From Oscillatoria salina IIICB1 (lineage in GTDB: Bacteria > Cyanobacteriota > Cyanobacteriia > Cyanobacteriales > SIO1D9), in contig NZ_JAAHBQ010000016.1 of assembly GCF_020144665.1 (NCBI RefSeq), positions 1-64,000 of the forward strand: a stretch of DNA of 64,000 nt, written 5' to 3'. The notes beneath the pieces are model-generated. The model was not told the origin of the DNA. It worked only from the letters and a program-made list of their open reading frames with translations, and did not search any database. Both the position numbers and the translations under genes were made by a program. Shown here piece after piece: positions 39,902 to 47,903 of the stretch; position 1 is the first letter of the stretch; every line of letters starts with the position of its first letter.

Positions 39902-40753
39902 TCATCGAGGATTGCTATACAAACCTTCAGCAATTAATAACTGTTCTAAATTATTGACTAATAAATTAATATTATTCAATAAAACTGACTGCGATTCTGA
40001 ATTCAAAGAATTAATAATATTATTAATTTGTTCTGCTAAGTTCTCAGGGACTTTATCGCAAAGTGTCAGAACTTTTTTAAGAATACGTTTTTCCCCTGGA
40101 TGAGGGATAGAATTAAGCGCAAAAATAATATCAAAATAACTGGCTAACAATGCAGTAGTTCGATGTAAAACACTGATGCGATCTTGGCGAGATACTGCTA
40201 ATTGTAACTGATGGGTATAAGAAGAAATATTTTGCTTCAGGATGGGATAATTTTTAGCAATAATTGCTTTTTTCAGCGATTCAGGATAAGGTTGTTTAGA
40301 CTTTTCTTGTAGTTTCTTAAACCAACCATTTCGGTCAAACAAACTCACAGAAGTTAAGACATTCCACCATAAACAAGTAGAATAACCTACCGATGCTTGA
40401 TGGTGAATCAAAGTGCGATCGATTTCGCCTTCGATCCACTGAGGATTACGATACATAATATCAACCCCTATTCCCAACTCTGTCACAATCCACTCATCAC
40501 CCGTTTCCCAAAATTGATTATTTATTTCTATTTTCTGGGCAAACTTTTTGGCGATCGCGGTTCTAATTTCGATAGGAATATCCTCTTCTATATAGACATA
40601 AAAATCATAGTCTGACTGTTCATCTGAGGCTTGATTCGTCCGCGAACCTGCCCAAGCGATTGCGACAACTTGAGGGAGAACCGCAAATTCAGCAGCTACC
40701 TGTTCCGCTAATGGGGGAATGCTAGGATTCCCCATAAAATATTGAGAAAACAT
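39902..40753 (-). CDS. Nucleotidyltransferase (DUF4037-like)
   Basis: 283 residues. N-terminal polymerase-beta-like nucleotidyltransferase fold: G36-S37 followed by D48-x-D50 (SDYDFYVY) and a third acidic residue D98 (GIGVDIMY). These are the metal-binding set of the aminoglycoside adenylyltransferase/MNT superfamily. The C-terminal part is helical. Its ATG abuts the glk stop (TAGATG), so it is translationally coupled and last in the five-gene operon. Possible roles are nucleotidylation of a small molecule (tailoring or self-protection) or of a protein. Substrate unknown. Confidence 0.78.
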   Translation of the reverse strand: MFSQYFMGNPSIPPLAEQVAAEFAVLPQVVAIAWAGSRTNQASDEQSDYDFYVYIEEDIPIEIRTAIAKKFAQKIEINNQFWETGDEWIVTELGIGVDIMYRNPQWIEGEIDRTLIHHQASVGYSTCLWWNVLTSVSLFDRNGWFKKLQEKSKQPYPESLKKAIIAKNYPILKQNISSYTHQLQLAVSRQDRISVLHRTTALLASYFDIIFALNSIPHPGEKRILKKVLTLCDKVPENLAEQINNIINSLNSESQSVLLNNINLLVNNLEQLLIAEGLYSNPR

Positions 40754-41776
40754 CTAATCTTTACCTGGATTCTTAGTTTCCAACGAACTGATCAAGGGAG
40801 AAGAAATGATTCTCTTCCCATACCAAGCAGCCCCCTGTAAAGCCGCTTTATCGTTAAGAATGACATAAATCGGAATCCCCTTTAAGAAATTGACCATCTT
40901 ATCTTTATTGAGGAAATTTTCCATAAATAGGGGTTCTTGTAGCTTATTGAGAATACGAGGAGGAATTCCGCCACCGATATAGACTCCTCCAGTAGCCAAA
41001 AACTTGACCGCAGCGTTGGCGGCTTCAGACCCTAAAATGGAAACAAACATATCCAGTGCTTGCACGCAAATAGGACATTTGTTATTTAAAGCTGCGTTAC
41101 TAATAGCCGCCGCTTTATCCCCTTGAGTCATTTCTTGAGCTAACCATTCAGGGGTGGTAGTATTAGAGCGATCGAGCAGAAAATCATACATCCAAACTAA
41201 ACCCGGACCCCCTAACATAATTTCATAACTCACCCGTCGGTATTTTTGCTGCACATATTTAACCAAATCCATCTGAAGCTCATTTAATGGGGCAAAATCA
41301 GCGTGTCCACCCTCAGAAGCGATCGCATGACTTCTACCTTCCACTTCAATAAGTGCTGCTTCTCCCAAACCTGTTCCCGGAGAAACGATCGCGCAATTTC
41401 CCCCTGGGATGGGATCGCCCTCATTTAACGTCACTAGCTCATCTTCTTGTAATGTCTTCAGTCCGTAAGCATTAGCCTCTACATCATTAAGTAACTTGAC
41501 GGGGAGTCCTCCACTGACTTCCACTAACTTAGTAGCATCAATTTCGGGCCAAGGTAAGTTAGTTAATTTACATTTACCTTGCTTAACTGGACCAGGTAAG
41601 CCAAAACAAGCAGCTTTTAGCGAATATTCACAGTTAGTAATAAAATGTTCGACGATCGCCTCAAAAGAATCGTAATCTCTACATTTATAAATTTTTTGTG
41701 TAACTACGGATAAATCCATGTCGAACACAGCTAATCTACAATTTGTTCCACCTAAATCACCTGCTAAAATCATCAA
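40754..41776 (-). CDS. glk: Glucokinase
   Basis: 340 residues of the bacterial Glk family (not ROK). ATP phosphate-binding loop DLGGTN at 7-12; SPGTGLGEA and SEGGHADFAP form the sugar site. Phosphorylates glucose to glucose 6-phosphate. GAGGAG lies upstream of the ATG. It lies 16 bases after the second dehydrogenase and is directly fused by start/stop contact to the nucleotidyltransferase gene. Cyanobacteria usually have a stand-alone glk; here it sits inside an operon of sugar-modifying enzymes, so a specialised role is possible. Confidence 0.92.
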   Translation of the reverse strand: MMILAGDLGGTNCRLAVFDMDLSVVTQKIYKCRDYDSFEAIVEHFITNCEYSLKAACFGLPGPVKQGKCKLTNLPWPEIDATKLVEVSGGLPVKLLNDVEANAYGLKTLQEDELVTLNEGDPIPGGNCAIVSPGTGLGEAALIEVEGRSHAIASEGGHADFAPLNELQMDLVKYVQQKYRRVSYEIMLGGPGLVWMYDFLLDRSNTTTPEWLAQEMTQGDKAAAISNAALNNKCPICVQALDMFVSILGSEAANAAVKFLATGGVYIGGGIPPRILNKLQEPLFMENFLNKDKMVNFLKGIPIYVILNDKAALQGAAWYGKRIISSPLISSLETKNPGKD

Positions 41777-41792
41777 TAAAACTCCTCACAAC

Positions 41793-42830
41793 TTAAAAAT
41801 TAATGACCAAAGATCGACAATTCTCTTGATTATGAATATCAACCCCATCTCTTGTCAAATTGGCGAAAGGAACTTCATGAGTAACAATGGGTTTAAGGTC
41901 GATCGCCTGAGTACAAATTAGGTCTAGAGCCTGACGAAAATGATGGGGAGCATAACGATAACTTCCATAAATCTTGAGAGAACGATAATGAATTAAATTC
42001 GGATCTCCTTGAAACTTAGTTCCTGGGGGCGTTCCACCAAACCCTACAGCCGTCCCGCCAGATCGTAAGAGCGTCAAGGATTCTTCATAGGTTTGTCCAG
42101 AACCGACGGCTTCAATCACTACATCAGCCCCATATTCTCCCGTTTCTGCCCTTACCACTTCCTGAAGAGACTCTTTGCTGATATTGACAGTTCGAGTCGC
42201 CCCCAATTCTGTTGCTTGTTGCAAAGATTCATCGTGTTTTCCAGCAACAATGATTTTGGTTGCCCCTCTCAACCGGACTAATTGGGTAAAAGCGAGTCCC
42301 ACACCCCCATCCCCGATAATCACCACACAGTCAGCCAGTTTAATGTGAGATAAGTCCATTCCCTGAAGGATGCAAGCAAGGGTTTCGGTAAAAGCAGCAA
42401 ATTCATAGGGAATTGAGGCAGGTAATTCAAAAATCCCCTGAACCAGCGTTGGGGGAATATAGACATATTCAGCCATCGCCCCGGATTGTAACTTAGTGGG
42501 AAACAGACAATGACCAAATTCTTCCCGTTGACAATAAAAACAGTCACCGCAGGGCTTTTCTGGGTTGACTGTAACTCGCATTCCTTCTCGAACATGAGTT
42601 ACCCCATCTCCCACTGCTACCACGTCTCCGGCAAACATCCGACCAAAGATGACAGGGGGAGTATGTTTAGCATGACCGACTAAAACAGCCCTAGCGTGCA
42701 TCGCACAAAAAAAGCATTTTTTAACTTGAATTAAGACTTCTCCTGGTTTTGGGGAGGGTCGTTCTCTAGTTTCTAAACGAAAGTTTTCACGACCTGCTCC
42801 ATACCAAACTGCAACTTGCATGGTTGTCAT
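41793..42830 (-). CDS. Medium-chain dehydrogenase with altered catalytic zinc site
   Basis: 345 residues from the ATG at 42830, behind GGAGGTGCTG; a TTG four codons upstream is less likely. Zinc-type alcohol/polyol dehydrogenase family. Structural zinc Cys set C94, C97, C100, C108 is intact and the Rossmann motif VVIIGDGGVGLAF is present. At the catalytic zinc the first Cys is C42, but the normal GHE is replaced by G63-R64-M65 (PVIFGRMFAG), so the zinc His and its Glu partner are missing. It may oxidise its substrate without catalytic zinc or have another role. Lies 16 bases upstream of glk and about 20 after the HAD gene. Confidence 0.85.
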   Translation of the reverse strand: MTTMQVAVWYGAGRENFRLETRERPSPKPGEVLIQVKKCFFCAMHARAVLVGHAKHTPPVIFGRMFAGDVVAVGDGVTHVREGMRVTVNPEKPCGDCFYCQREEFGHCLFPTKLQSGAMAEYVYIPPTLVQGIFELPASIPYEFAAFTETLACILQGMDLSHIKLADCVVIIGDGGVGLAFTQLVRLRGATKIIVAGKHDESLQQATELGATRTVNISKESLQEVVRAETGEYGADVVIEAVGSGQTYEESLTLLRSGGTAVGFGGTPPGTKFQGDPNLIHYRSLKIYGSYRYAPHHFRQALDLICTQAIDLKPIVTHEVPFANLTRDGVDIHNQENCRSLVINF

Positions 42831-42851
42831 CAGCACCTCCAATCAATAATC

Positions 42852-43523
42852 TTATAGTTTAAGAAATTCCTCAAGCTGAGATTGAGTAATTTGTTCGAGG
42901 GAACTGAGAGTGACATCGGCTAAGGCAAACTGTGGTTCTTCTCTACTTTCTGGGGAGGGAACGGCAATACATTTCATTCTGGCTGCTTTAGCACTGATAA
43001 CACCGTTAAGGGAGTCTTCAAAAGCAATACAGTTAGTGGCTGGTATGCCTAGGCGATCGCTGGCAGTAAGATAAACAGCAGGATGGGGTTTGCCGAAGGG
43101 TTCTTTTTCTGCTGAGGTAATGACCTCAAACACATTGGTTAATTCTAATCGTTGTAAAACACTAGTCACTAATGTCATCGAAGATGAGGTCGCTAAACCC
43201 AAAGGAACCTTCATTTTTTTACATAGTTGTACTGCCTCGATCGCACCAGGCATTGCTTGTCCAACGGTTATAATTAGTTCCTTCATGCGGTTGATAAGTC
43301 TCTCAACAATTTGAGGTTGGTTAAAAGAAATGTTAGGGAATTTATCCGCCCAATATTTAACCACTTCATCGGTTCGTAACCCCATTGTTTCAGAAGACAT
43401 TGTCTTAGTCAGAGAAATACCAATAGTTTCAAATACTTCTATTTCAGCTTGTTGCCACAAGGGTTCACTATCAATAAGTAACCCATCCATGTCAAAAATA
43501 AAGGCTTTTTGTCTTTTTTTCAT
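42852..43523 (-). CDS. HAD sugar-phosphatase (YniC/2-deoxyglucose-6-phosphatase-like)
   Basis: 223 residues from the ATG at 43523, which follows AAGGGATTTTTCC; a frame from 43583 would overlap the previous gene and adds unrelated residues. HAD motif I is D11-M-D13 (FIFDMDGLLIDSEPLW), motif II TSSS, motif III GKPHPAVY with Lys, motif IV FEDSLNG. Subfamily resembles hexitol phosphatase B/2-deoxyglucose-6-phosphatase and beta-phosphoglucomutase. Likely dephosphorylates a hexose or hexitol phosphate (inference). Second gene of the tight operon, 11 bases after the first dehydrogenase. Confidence 0.88.
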   Translation of the reverse strand: MKKRQKAFIFDMDGLLIDSEPLWQQAEIEVFETIGISLTKTMSSETMGLRTDEVVKYWADKFPNISFNQPQIVERLINRMKELIITVGQAMPGAIEAVQLCKKMKVPLGLATSSSMTLVTSVLQRLELTNVFEVITSAEKEPFGKPHPAVYLTASDRLGIPATNCIAFEDSLNGVISAKAARMKCIAVPSPESREEPQFALADVTLSSLEQITQSQLEEFLKL

Positions 43524-43534
43524 GGAAAAATCCC

Positions 43535-44521
43535 TTAAGCCTCTAAATCTACCACCGTTCTTGTTCCTGGTTGAGGACTCCAATAGGTTAACTCCTGGGA
43601 CAGTTGTTCCAGGGGAATAAATTTTCCTAACAGTTTCTCAAAAAAGGCTTCATCTTGTTTGATATAGTCGATAGCGGCTGTAATGGTTGCGTCTGTTGCA
43701 CCCGCAAAAGAGGTTAAAACTGTCACCTCTTGCATAAATAATTCCTGGGGAGACATGGGTAAGGTAATATCGGGTTTGGGAACCCCATAAATAAACACCA
43801 AACCACCTTTACGCACTAAAGCGAAAGCCATCTTTAATCCACCAGGTGAACCGGAACATTCGATCGCTAAATGAAAGCGATCTGGCTCTGGTTTTTCTAC
43901 TCTTTCTATTCCTAATTTATCTAGCCAAGGTAGTTGATTTGGCGTAATATCGTAAAGGGATATTTGTCCTTGAAACTCAGGTGAGCGATCGAGTAAATAG
44001 GTCATTAATGTGCCGGAAATTCCCCCACCAATCACTAGGGTTTTGGGTTGAGAAACCGGGAGTAATTTAAGGGTAGCTAAAATGCGGTTGAATCCATGAA
44101 CGGCACAACTTAACGGCTCAATTAAAACCCCTAAAGCGGGATTAGAAAATTGAAACGGGTGTAAGGCATTTTTAGGTACGCAAATTTTCTCAGTATACCC
44201 GCCATCTTCATTAACTCCCAATTCTTTAAGGTTAAGACAATGACTGGTTAATCCTTCAACACAATAACTACATTTACCACAAGAAAGCTCGTTATTTAAA
44301 GCAAAATGACCGCTCCGTTCGGGTAAACTACAAACGACTTCATGACCTAAAATACAGTCTTTTTCTATCCCCGTCTGCATCAATTGTTGGTCAGTTTTAC
44401 ATACTCCCACAAATTTAACATCAGCCACTAATTCGTCTGGTTGAGAAGTTTGTGGTGTGGGAACTTGACGGATTTCTATTTGTTTAGATTGAGATAAAAT
44501 TGCTGCTTTCATTGCTTTCAT
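43535..44521 (-). CDS. Zinc-dependent medium-chain (polyol-type) dehydrogenase
   Basis: 328 residues. Catalytic zinc residues C41 (GVCKTD), H60-E61 (CILGHEVVC) and the EPLSCA segment typical of sorbitol/threonine dehydrogenases are present; the structural zinc Cys set is C81, C84, C87, C95. The Rossmann loop is VIGGGISGTL. It is the first gene of the five-gene operon and lies 207 bases downstream of the methyltransferase gene, separated by an inverted-repeat element. Likely oxidises a polyol or amino-polyol (inference from family and neighbours). Confidence 0.85.
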   Translation of the reverse strand: MKAMKAAILSQSKQIEIRQVPTPQTSQPDELVADVKFVGVCKTDQQLMQTGIEKDCILGHEVVCSLPERSGHFALNNELSCGKCSYCVEGLTSHCLNLKELGVNEDGGYTEKICVPKNALHPFQFSNPALGVLIEPLSCAVHGFNRILATLKLLPVSQPKTLVIGGGISGTLMTYLLDRSPEFQGQISLYDITPNQLPWLDKLGIERVEKPEPDRFHLAIECSGSPGGLKMAFALVRKGGLVFIYGVPKPDITLPMSPQELFMQEVTVLTSFAGATDATITAAIDYIKQDEAFFEKLLGKFIPLEQLSQELTYWSPQPGTRTVVDLEA

Positions 44522-44604
44522 TAAATTATTAATTTAACACAAAAATATTATTTGATTACCTTACTTTTAAACTGTTGTAAATTTCAACTTTGTAGTTGAG
44601 CTTT

Positions 44605-44695
44605 TATAGCAGCGACAAGTAAACAACGAGCGAAGCATATGTTAGCAAATTTTGCCAACAATGAGGATATCCTTACCAACTTGTTTGCTGCTATA
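44605..44695. repeat. MITE-like inverted-repeat element
   Basis: About 91 bases bounded by TATAGCAGCGACAAGT (44605-44620) and ACTTGTTTGCTGCTATA (44679-44695), which are imperfect inverted repeats starting with TA. In the middle, GTTAGCAAATTTTGCCAAC is a near-perfect palindrome. No coding capacity. It looks like a miniature transposable element or a strong cruciform/terminator between the methyltransferase gene and the dehydrogenase operon. Only one copy is in this window. Confidence 0.55.
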
Positions 44696-44728
44696 GTACA
44701 AAACCTCAAACTCTTTCTTCTTACTTAG

Positions 44729-46063
44729 TTAGGGAACTTTTTCTAAAACATAAATAGCTCTGTCCGAGGAAGGAAGTAACTTTTCTCGTTGATAGTTTCC
44801 ATATGTCTCTACCAGTTTTAATCCTGTTAAATGAGCTTGTAAGCGAATTTCATCAGTTAGAATAATTCCATGTTTTAGAGAATGACTCCCTTGAAAAAAT
44901 GTTTCTTCGGATGATATGGAATATTGTTCAATTCCCATTTGATACATTCCTACAGGATCGTAAGCTCGATCTTCCGTGATTCTGAGGATACTTCCATCAG
45001 ATAATTGACGCTGACGAGTACGAGTTCGACGATATCCTCTGTGCATATAGATAGCAGGATTGTCTAGAATAATTAACAGACGTGCTTTCTCTCGCAAATG
45101 TGCTGAGACACATTGAAAAAATTGGTGACGTTTTTCGACCTCTGGGAGATAGCTTAAAATTTCTCCTGATAAAAAAGCAAAATCAAATTGCCGTTTTAAG
45201 TCAAAAAGGGAAATATCTCCATGAATCAGTTCAAGCTTTTCTTTTTTTAACCATTGACTAAGATTTATTTTGGCTTCATTTAGCAATCTTTCCTCAATTT
45301 CTATCCCGGTAACTTTTGCTCCTTTTTCTAGCAAGGGTAAACTAAATCGCCCTGTCCCGGAACCTAATTCTAAAACTTCCATTCCAGGAGTAATATAAGA
45401 GAGGACAAATTCTTTATATGCTTCTGGGAGAGTAACCAGTAGATTATAAAGCTGTCCGTTAGAATAGGGAGAATGCAATTCCTTACGGGCGATAAATCGC
45501 TGTAAACCTAGAGATGGATAATTATTTACCTTTGTGAGGGGTTCTTCCTCTATAGTTAAGTTGGCAGTCGCAAAACTTAGTAGAAGTTCTGAGCGAGTAA
45601 TAATCGCGGTTGTTCCTTCAGACTCGCAATGACGAATGCCCTTAATCCAATTTACTTCTGCTAATTGAGTTCTGCTTTCTCTGGTCTCGATACTATCATC
45701 CCAACGTCTCTCCATCAATCCTAAATTGCCTGGATCGACGACCAAAATAACAATTCGTCCATCGCGACGTAATTTTTGAGCTAAAGCAACAATTTTTTGA
45801 TACCGTTCTTCTATTTGATAGATTTGTGCTAAAATATCGGGAAGCAGAATGATAAGGTTATATTCGGTTTTTTCCCCTTCCGAAGAGGTAATGGCTTCGA
45901 GATCTTTGTCGATATATTGTGTTATCTTTTTTGAGGAAAGTCCCCATTTTTTAGCTAAAATATCAAAAATTTTGCCTGCCTTGGTGCCAATGATTGCCAT
46001 TGGACTATCTAACCGTAGAGCTGCTAAGTTATTGACTAAGTCATCAACGCTAATACAATTCAT
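44729..46063 (-). CDS. SAM-dependent methyltransferase with N-terminal extra domain
   Basis: 444 residues. A class I methyltransferase domain occupies about 210-440: motif I VLELGSGTGRF at 230-240, the acidic motif TGIEIEERLL, and FDFAFLSGEILSYL as motif IV region. The first 180-190 residues are a separate alpha/beta domain I do not recognise (VDDLVNNLAALRLDSPMAII, IVILVVDPGN), perhaps a degenerate Rossmann fold. Start is ATG at 46063, one base after the aminotransferase stop, with AAGGAG in the end of that gene: translational coupling. Substrate unknown; N- or O-methylation of the cluster product is an inference. Confidence 0.8.
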   Translation of the reverse strand: MNCISVDDLVNNLAALRLDSPMAIIGTKAGKIFDILAKKWGLSSKKITQYIDKDLEAITSSEGEKTEYNLIILLPDILAQIYQIEERYQKIVALAQKLRRDGRIVILVVDPGNLGLMERRWDDSIETRESRTQLAEVNWIKGIRHCESEGTTAIITRSELLLSFATANLTIEEEPLTKVNNYPSLGLQRFIARKELHSPYSNGQLYNLLVTLPEAYKEFVLSYITPGMEVLELGSGTGRFSLPLLEKGAKVTGIEIEERLLNEAKINLSQWLKKEKLELIHGDISLFDLKRQFDFAFLSGEILSYLPEVEKRHQFFQCVSAHLREKARLLIILDNPAIYMHRGYRRTRTRQRQLSDGSILRITEDRAYDPVGMYQMGIEQYSISSEETFFQGSHSLKHGIILTDEIRLQAHLTGLKLVETYGNYQREKLLPSSDRAIYVLEKVP

Positions 46064-46064
46064 T

Positions 46065-47525
46065 TCATCTTAACTCCTTGCCCAATTTTTGTAGAACTTG
46101 ATTTAATACCCCAATCATCCGATCGATTTCTTCGTAAGTGATATCAAGATGAGGGGCTAATTTAATAACATTCAAATTATAACCGCCAGTTTGCAGAATC
46201 ATCCGCCAAGTTTGATTATCCCAAATAAAGTCATTATCTTGGGCGATCGCGGCAGCTAAATTGGCTGAATTGTTGTAGGGTTGCCCTTTCTCATCAGCAA
46301 ATACCATGTTGAGCAATAATCCTAACCCATCCACACTATACACAAAGGGATAACGAGCTTGAAGTGTTTGTAATTGCTCAAGAAAATATTGACTTTTTTG
46401 GGGGATTGATGTTTCATAGTTCTGTGCTAACATATAACGCCATGAAGCCAAGGCAGAAGCAGTTCCTAGAGGATGATTAGCAAAGTTACTATGAGCATGA
46501 CCAGGGGTGAATTTTTCCGGATGTACTAAGTCTTCTCTCGCCCAAACTAAACTTACTGGACTTAATCCATTGGTAAAGGATTTACTGAGGGTAATTATAT
46601 CGGGTACAAAGCCAAAGTGTTCAAAAGCAAATAGTTTTCCCGTGCGATACATACCGACTTGAATCTCATCATCAATTACGAGAATATTTCGCTGTTTTAA
46701 GTCTTCAACAAAGTTGCGGTAAAAGTCTTTAGGGGGAATGGTATAACCTCGACCTTGACAGGGTTCGATGACAACAGCACCTACTTCTGAACTGTTAACA
46801 CTAGCAATGCCATAATACTCATTAGAAAATGCTTTCCGAATCATTTTGGCACAGTAGAGATCGCAGCTTTCTCGCTCTTTTTCGTAAAAGCATTGCTGAC
46901 AGTTAGCAAAGGGAAACATAATCGACTTTTCTGGAAATTCGTTATAATATTCCCGATAGCGATGGCTGCTCGAAAGATTAAGGGTTCCTAAAGAACGCCC
47001 GTGATAGGCTCCCATCATTACCGCTACTTTATTTTTTCCTGTATTTTTGCGGACGATTTTTAGGGCATCTTCAACAACTAAAGCTCCACCAACATTGAAA
47101 GAAACTCGACCTTTTACTCCCGTTCTTTCATAAATCGCATTAACAACTTCTTTGGCAATTAATAATTTTTCTTGGTGTAAAAAATCTCCATTTGCTTGAG
47201 GTAAAATCCCCATTTGTTTGACAACTGCTGTTTCAATTTCAGGATTTCGATAACCAAAGTTACAGCTAGAATGCCACATTCCTGTGTCTATGTAGGAGTG
47301 TCCTTCATCATCAAAAATGAGTCCGCCTTGACAGCCATTAACAATAATCGGTCTTTTCTGATAATGTACTGTATCTCCCCAGGAAAGATATTCTCGATCG
47401 ATTTCCCGAAGCTCATTACTATTAACTTTAGTTTTGTCAGTAACTATTTGTTTTATTTCTGTTACTTGATGTAGTCTATCATTGGAAATTATCTCCTTCA
47501 ACTCAAAATCAATAAAGTCAGTCAT
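46065..47525 (-). CDS. Class III (PLP) aminotransferase, GABA/lysine-transaminase-like
   Basis: 486 residues. The PLP lysine is K315 (ITLSKSFTNG), the ring-nitrogen Asp is in IDDEIQVGMYRTG (D286), and GAYHGRSLG is the family block. Two oddities: the phosphate loop reads GGALVVEDALK (as in lysine 6-aminotransferases) instead of the common GSEAxExALK, and an insertion carries four Cys, C209-x2-C212-x8-C221-x3-C225, like the Cys set of archaeal and some Bacillus GABA-transaminase homologues. First gene of an aminotransferase-methyltransferase pair. A GAGGT sequence precedes the ATG by about 13 bases. Substrate not predictable. Confidence 0.87.
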   Translation of the reverse strand: MTDFIDFELKEIISNDRLHQVTEIKQIVTDKTKVNSNELREIDREYLSWGDTVHYQKRPIIVNGCQGGLIFDDEGHSYIDTGMWHSSCNFGYRNPEIETAVVKQMGILPQANGDFLHQEKLLIAKEVVNAIYERTGVKGRVSFNVGGALVVEDALKIVRKNTGKNKVAVMMGAYHGRSLGTLNLSSSHRYREYYNEFPEKSIMFPFANCQQCFYEKERESCDLYCAKMIRKAFSNEYYGIASVNSSEVGAVVIEPCQGRGYTIPPKDFYRNFVEDLKQRNILVIDDEIQVGMYRTGKLFAFEHFGFVPDIITLSKSFTNGLSPVSLVWAREDLVHPEKFTPGHAHSNFANHPLGTASALASWRYMLAQNYETSIPQKSQYFLEQLQTLQARYPFVYSVDGLGLLLNMVFADEKGQPYNNSANLAAAIAQDNDFIWDNQTWRMILQTGGYNLNVIKLAPHLDITYEEIDRMIGVLNQVLQKLGKELR

Positions 47526-47903
47526 TTTTCAGTATATAACCTCAAAGTTTAGTTGATTTAACCTTCAGTTAACCCAATTATGGCTCACTCGATCTGCGAA
47601 TGTCAATATATAAATATATATGAAAAAAATCTCTGTCATTTTCTCTTTTTCGATCGATTCTCATGTTGATTATTTCTTGATTTCGGAGAGTGACAGAAGC
47701 ATTTCACGAGTAGCGATCGCTCGTTATCTATCTCAAGAAAGATTTTTATTTTTTAGCAGGAGTTAATAACTAAATGACTTTGTAGTTGTACAAGCGATCG
47801 CGCCCATTTCTAGTTATATTATTCAACGATCGGATGGGGTTTAATGGTAAGCTTTTGGGCATTTTTACTTACTATATCGCCTTTTTTTTACCTCTAACTC
47901 AGG
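47526..47903. other. Intergenic region upstream of the aminotransferase
   Basis: 378 AT-rich bases, including alternating AT (ATATATAAATATATATG near 47609). It should carry the promoter of the aminotransferase-methyltransferase pair. One HIP1 octamer at about 47714 and one at about 47796. No gene or clear hairpin is seen. Confidence 0.4.

Noticed and set aside
39902-47525. Classical aminoglycoside or validamycin-type cyclitol cluster
   Set aside because: No sugar-phosphate cyclase, no DegT-type aminotransferase and no glycosyltransferase are present; only the looser azasugar/aminopolyol hypothesis is kept.
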